The translations under genes and the position numbers were made by a program. A stretch of 64,000 nt of DNA. It comes from Triops longicaudatus. Taxonomy: Eukaryota; Arthropoda; Branchiopoda; Notostraca; Triopsidae. Positions 61,536-64,000 of the stretch are shown here, in pieces. Location: assembly GCA_022885665.1 (NCBI GenBank), contig JAGQDJ010000025.1, forward strand, positions 62,001-126,000, in the 5' to 3' direction. Positions within the stretch are counted from its first letter, which is position 1. Each line of letters begins with the position of its first letter. The notes under the pieces are model-generated. The model worked only from the letters and a program-made list of their open reading frames with translations. It was not told the DNA's origin and ran no database searches.

Positions 61536-63029
61536 ATATTCTTGAGAAGTCTCCAAACTAATAAGCTAGGAAAAGTATGCAGCAATGTGAGAGAAAGTAA
61601 AAAACAACAAGAAAACTGATTTTCCTGAGTTGGCGTTGCTAGGAATTATGAAAACAGCCAATGGAATTTTTACTATTGTTATGTAATGCATTTAATGCAT
61701 CGTATTATTTGTAATTTATATTAGTTGATTAGGTACTACTATAGTTGGTTTTTCGAATTTTTTGCTTTTATTTCGTTTTAACGTAAATATTAAAATTTTC
61801 AGTTATTCTTAATACCTATTAAAGTTAGTCTTAAATTATGTCTGTGAAAACTGATAGATATGAAAACTTGTTTTTTTTCGAATTTGAAACTTCAACTCAA
61901 AATCAGTCAAAAGAGTCACATTTTGTATAGAAAACACTTGCTCTTGTATAGCACTTGCTCTTTTTCGAGTCTTTCCTTGTTTTCTGGCTTTTCGTAACTG
62001 TTTCAATCAAAGACTGCAATCAAGTTCTGCAATCTTAGACTAACTAATTATTATCATAAAATTTGGTCATTTTCAGTAACCGTAACAACGAAAACAAAAG
62101 TGTGCTGCTTCGCTTTTTTTTACTTTTGAAAAATTCTGATCACTAGCACATTTTAGCAACCATAACAATGAAAGGAAAGCTTGCTGCTCTTGTATAGAAG
62201 CCATAAAATCACAGTTATATTAATTCTCAATATAATCCGTGGCTTTTTCCGATACTTTTTTATCACGTGTATTGCGACCTTCTGTTTCATTTACTTTTCA
62301 TCTGCTAGACATCTATAGTTCATAAGCTGTATTTTTTATTTTATTTTATTTATTTTTATTTCATTTTATTTTTTCAATTACGTCGCGTTTCAATTCACCC
62401 TTTTCCTTTGTCAATGCCCCTAGAACCTTCTACCTTCCCCGAAAGGGAATTTCCAATGCGTAGTTTTCGGCCCTGGGTATAGTCCTTTGTTGAATTTGAG
62501 ATCCGTGTCTCTGTTCGGTCGACTGGCATTTCTGTCGATGTCGGAGCATAATCGTGCCGTTATGATTGTCCGTAAGAAAAGCGGTAGCCCTTCCGTATCG
62601 CTTCATCTTGGCTTGCAAATCACCCACTTGCGTGTAGTTGCCAACCACCACCAGCAAACATAATGCAAAAGGTGGGCTTTTGTCCTTTTTATCTGCGCCA
62701 TATTTCTATAATCTTTTTCATGGACGAGAAAGTATTGTCTTACAATTAACGAGCATTCCAAGGCCCATCATTCAGTGTCTTCTGGAACGTTGGGACTCCT
62801 GGTAGGGGGTTGCCCATTTGATGATTGTGTAAAGTTCACGATTTTCCAGGCTTCCAAACCTTACTCTATACCCTCTCTAACTTACCGTATCTTTGTCATC
62901 GCTAGACCACTCAGTCAACTCCTGCAATTGGCTGGTCAATTTCTAAGTAGTTTTAGCACTGTATCCTTTTTCCTGTTTTCTTATAGCTGCCTGTTTCGCC
63001 ACTTTGTTGTAGAAAGTCAGAAATAAGAA

Positions 63030-63118
63030 AATGGAAAAAAATATAAAAAAATAATAAAATATAAAAAAATAAAAAAATAAAAAATAAAAAAATATTGAAA
63101 AAAATAAATAAATAAGTT
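63030..63118. repeat. A-rich (AAAAATA)n tract
   Basis: About 90 bp of AAAAAATA-type units ending in (AAAT)n. Simple repeat. Confidence 0.85.
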
Positions 63119-64000
63119 TGTAATCATTTTTAGTGACACTCTTAATTCGGCTATGATTTGCTCGTTGGTAAACCGCTTATTGATTTGGTACACTGCGGCC
63201 AAAGCATTAATTTGTGTGGTTATTGTTCTTCGACTTTCCTGAAGGGATAATTCTTGAGAACTCTAGCGACTAGTTTACGGCCATGCATGGGAATGTTGCT
63301 GCTGTGGTAACGTTGGTTTTGGGGTGTCTGCAGGGGATTTTAACACCTCACGAGATACTTAGCGTTCATCGGTCATGTTCATAATTGGCTGAAGGAGCCC
63401 AAAAAGAGCTTCTTCCTTGTGCGATTCTCAAGGTGGCCGTCCCCAAGTTAAGTAACGCTAGAGGTGAAGGATGTCGAAGCCAGGACTCGCTAAGAATAAC
63501 GTAGCTTGATAAATAAGAACCTAATGAAGTGATGATTGCCTCATTTTTCACCCAATCCCAGTTTTCCTTAAGTTCAAGGGAAAAGCGCAGAAACAAAGTG
63601 CTATCGCTAATGTCTTACGTCCGTTCTCAAGTTCTGGAAAACGTTGTAAGCCCCGTGTCTTAACTCACCTTAACATATGTTCGGACTGTATAAGCTTTTT
63701 TTTTTAAAAAAAAGTCAAGTCAATTGAGTTAAGGACTCGACGGAATTTCCAACAGCTTCCTTTTTTTCTCTCCATTTTGTTCTGTTCCACTCACTCTGCC
63801 ACCAAAAACTGTGGGATCTATCAGTGCCGCAGTGATGAGCAAATGCAAATGACGGCCGAATGGAAAAGAACGACGAAACTATAAGTTTCCTGAGCAAGAA
63901 TGTCCCAGTGATAAGCTCAACTGATAAAAGCGACTATCCTTTTTCCGTTGGATGGACCGTAGCGTTAGAGACCGTTTTTATACCTTTTTATCGATGCCAT

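Larger units (their letters stand above)
49636..64000 (+). other. CASP/CUX intron 3 (at least 14.4 kb, continues past the window)
   Basis: No continuation of the coiled coil was found. Contents are a 12-bp TTATTCTGAATA repeat cluster (about 49884-49945), pogo/Tigger-like clusters (51310-51900, 54590-55340, 61388-61535), a perfect hairpin (53549-53600), the second TG...CA repeat (58815-59110), T runs (60960-60989, 61330-61353) and AT-rich simple sequence (62330-62380, 63030-63118). GC-richer blocks lie at about 55400-57600 and 60050-60560. Open frames at 52612-52896 (+) and 62430-62657 (-) match no family I recognise. Confidence 0.65.

Noticed and set aside
62430..62657. 75-codon minus-strand frame with plausible composition (starts LVVVGNYTQVGDLQ-like)
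   Set aside because: No recognised family and no in-phase partner exons. It could be conserved non-coding DNA; left uncalled.

Overview
This is an AT-rich window from an invertebrate animal nuclear genome. Compact spliced genes with introns of about 58-85 bp sit at roughly 12.7-24.8 kb. They are surrounded by gene-poor DNA, very long introns, long homopolymer runs and decayed repeats. An arthropod or other protostome is the most likely source. I inferred this from gene content and intron size, and the sequence does not name a taxon. Most genes were recovered by stitching short open stretches across splice sites until reading phase and family identity agreed.

Layout. The last exon of a SMKR1-like small lysine-rich protein lies on the minus strand at 952-1121, followed by about 11.5 kb with no recognisable gene. 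A GT92-family Golgi glycosyltransferase (12720-14405, +) converges on a six-exon nucleotide-sugar transporter of the SLC35A type (17721-15422, -). The transporter shares a 570-bp divergent upstream region with the first of two tandem Orai calcium-channel genes (18292-19054 and 19626-21158, +). The second Orai converges on Nup88 (30093-21299, -), which I reconstruct as 11 exons and 748 residues with a 5-kb first intron. Only 85 bp separate the Nup88 start codon from the start codon of a divergent gene on the + strand. Its first three exons (30179-30241, 41720-41830, 49509-49635) encode the conserved N-terminus of CASP/CUX (Cut homeobox superclass). The rest of that gene was not found and probably lies beyond position 64000, so 30.2-64 kb is almost entirely introns of this gene.

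Functional connections. A Golgi glycosyltransferase lies beside a transporter that probably supplies UDP-sugar to the Golgi. Two Orai paralogs would form store-operated Ca2+ channels. Nup88 (nuclear pore) and CASP/CUX share one very short bidirectional promoter. The long introns alternate AT-rich repeat debris with GC-richer islands that look regulatory.

Most notable: an Orai paralog with threonine at the hydrophobic pore-gate position, two GC-AG introns in neighbouring divergent genes, a perfect p53-type 20-mer, a perfect 24-bp inverted repeat, and several dispersed repeat families.
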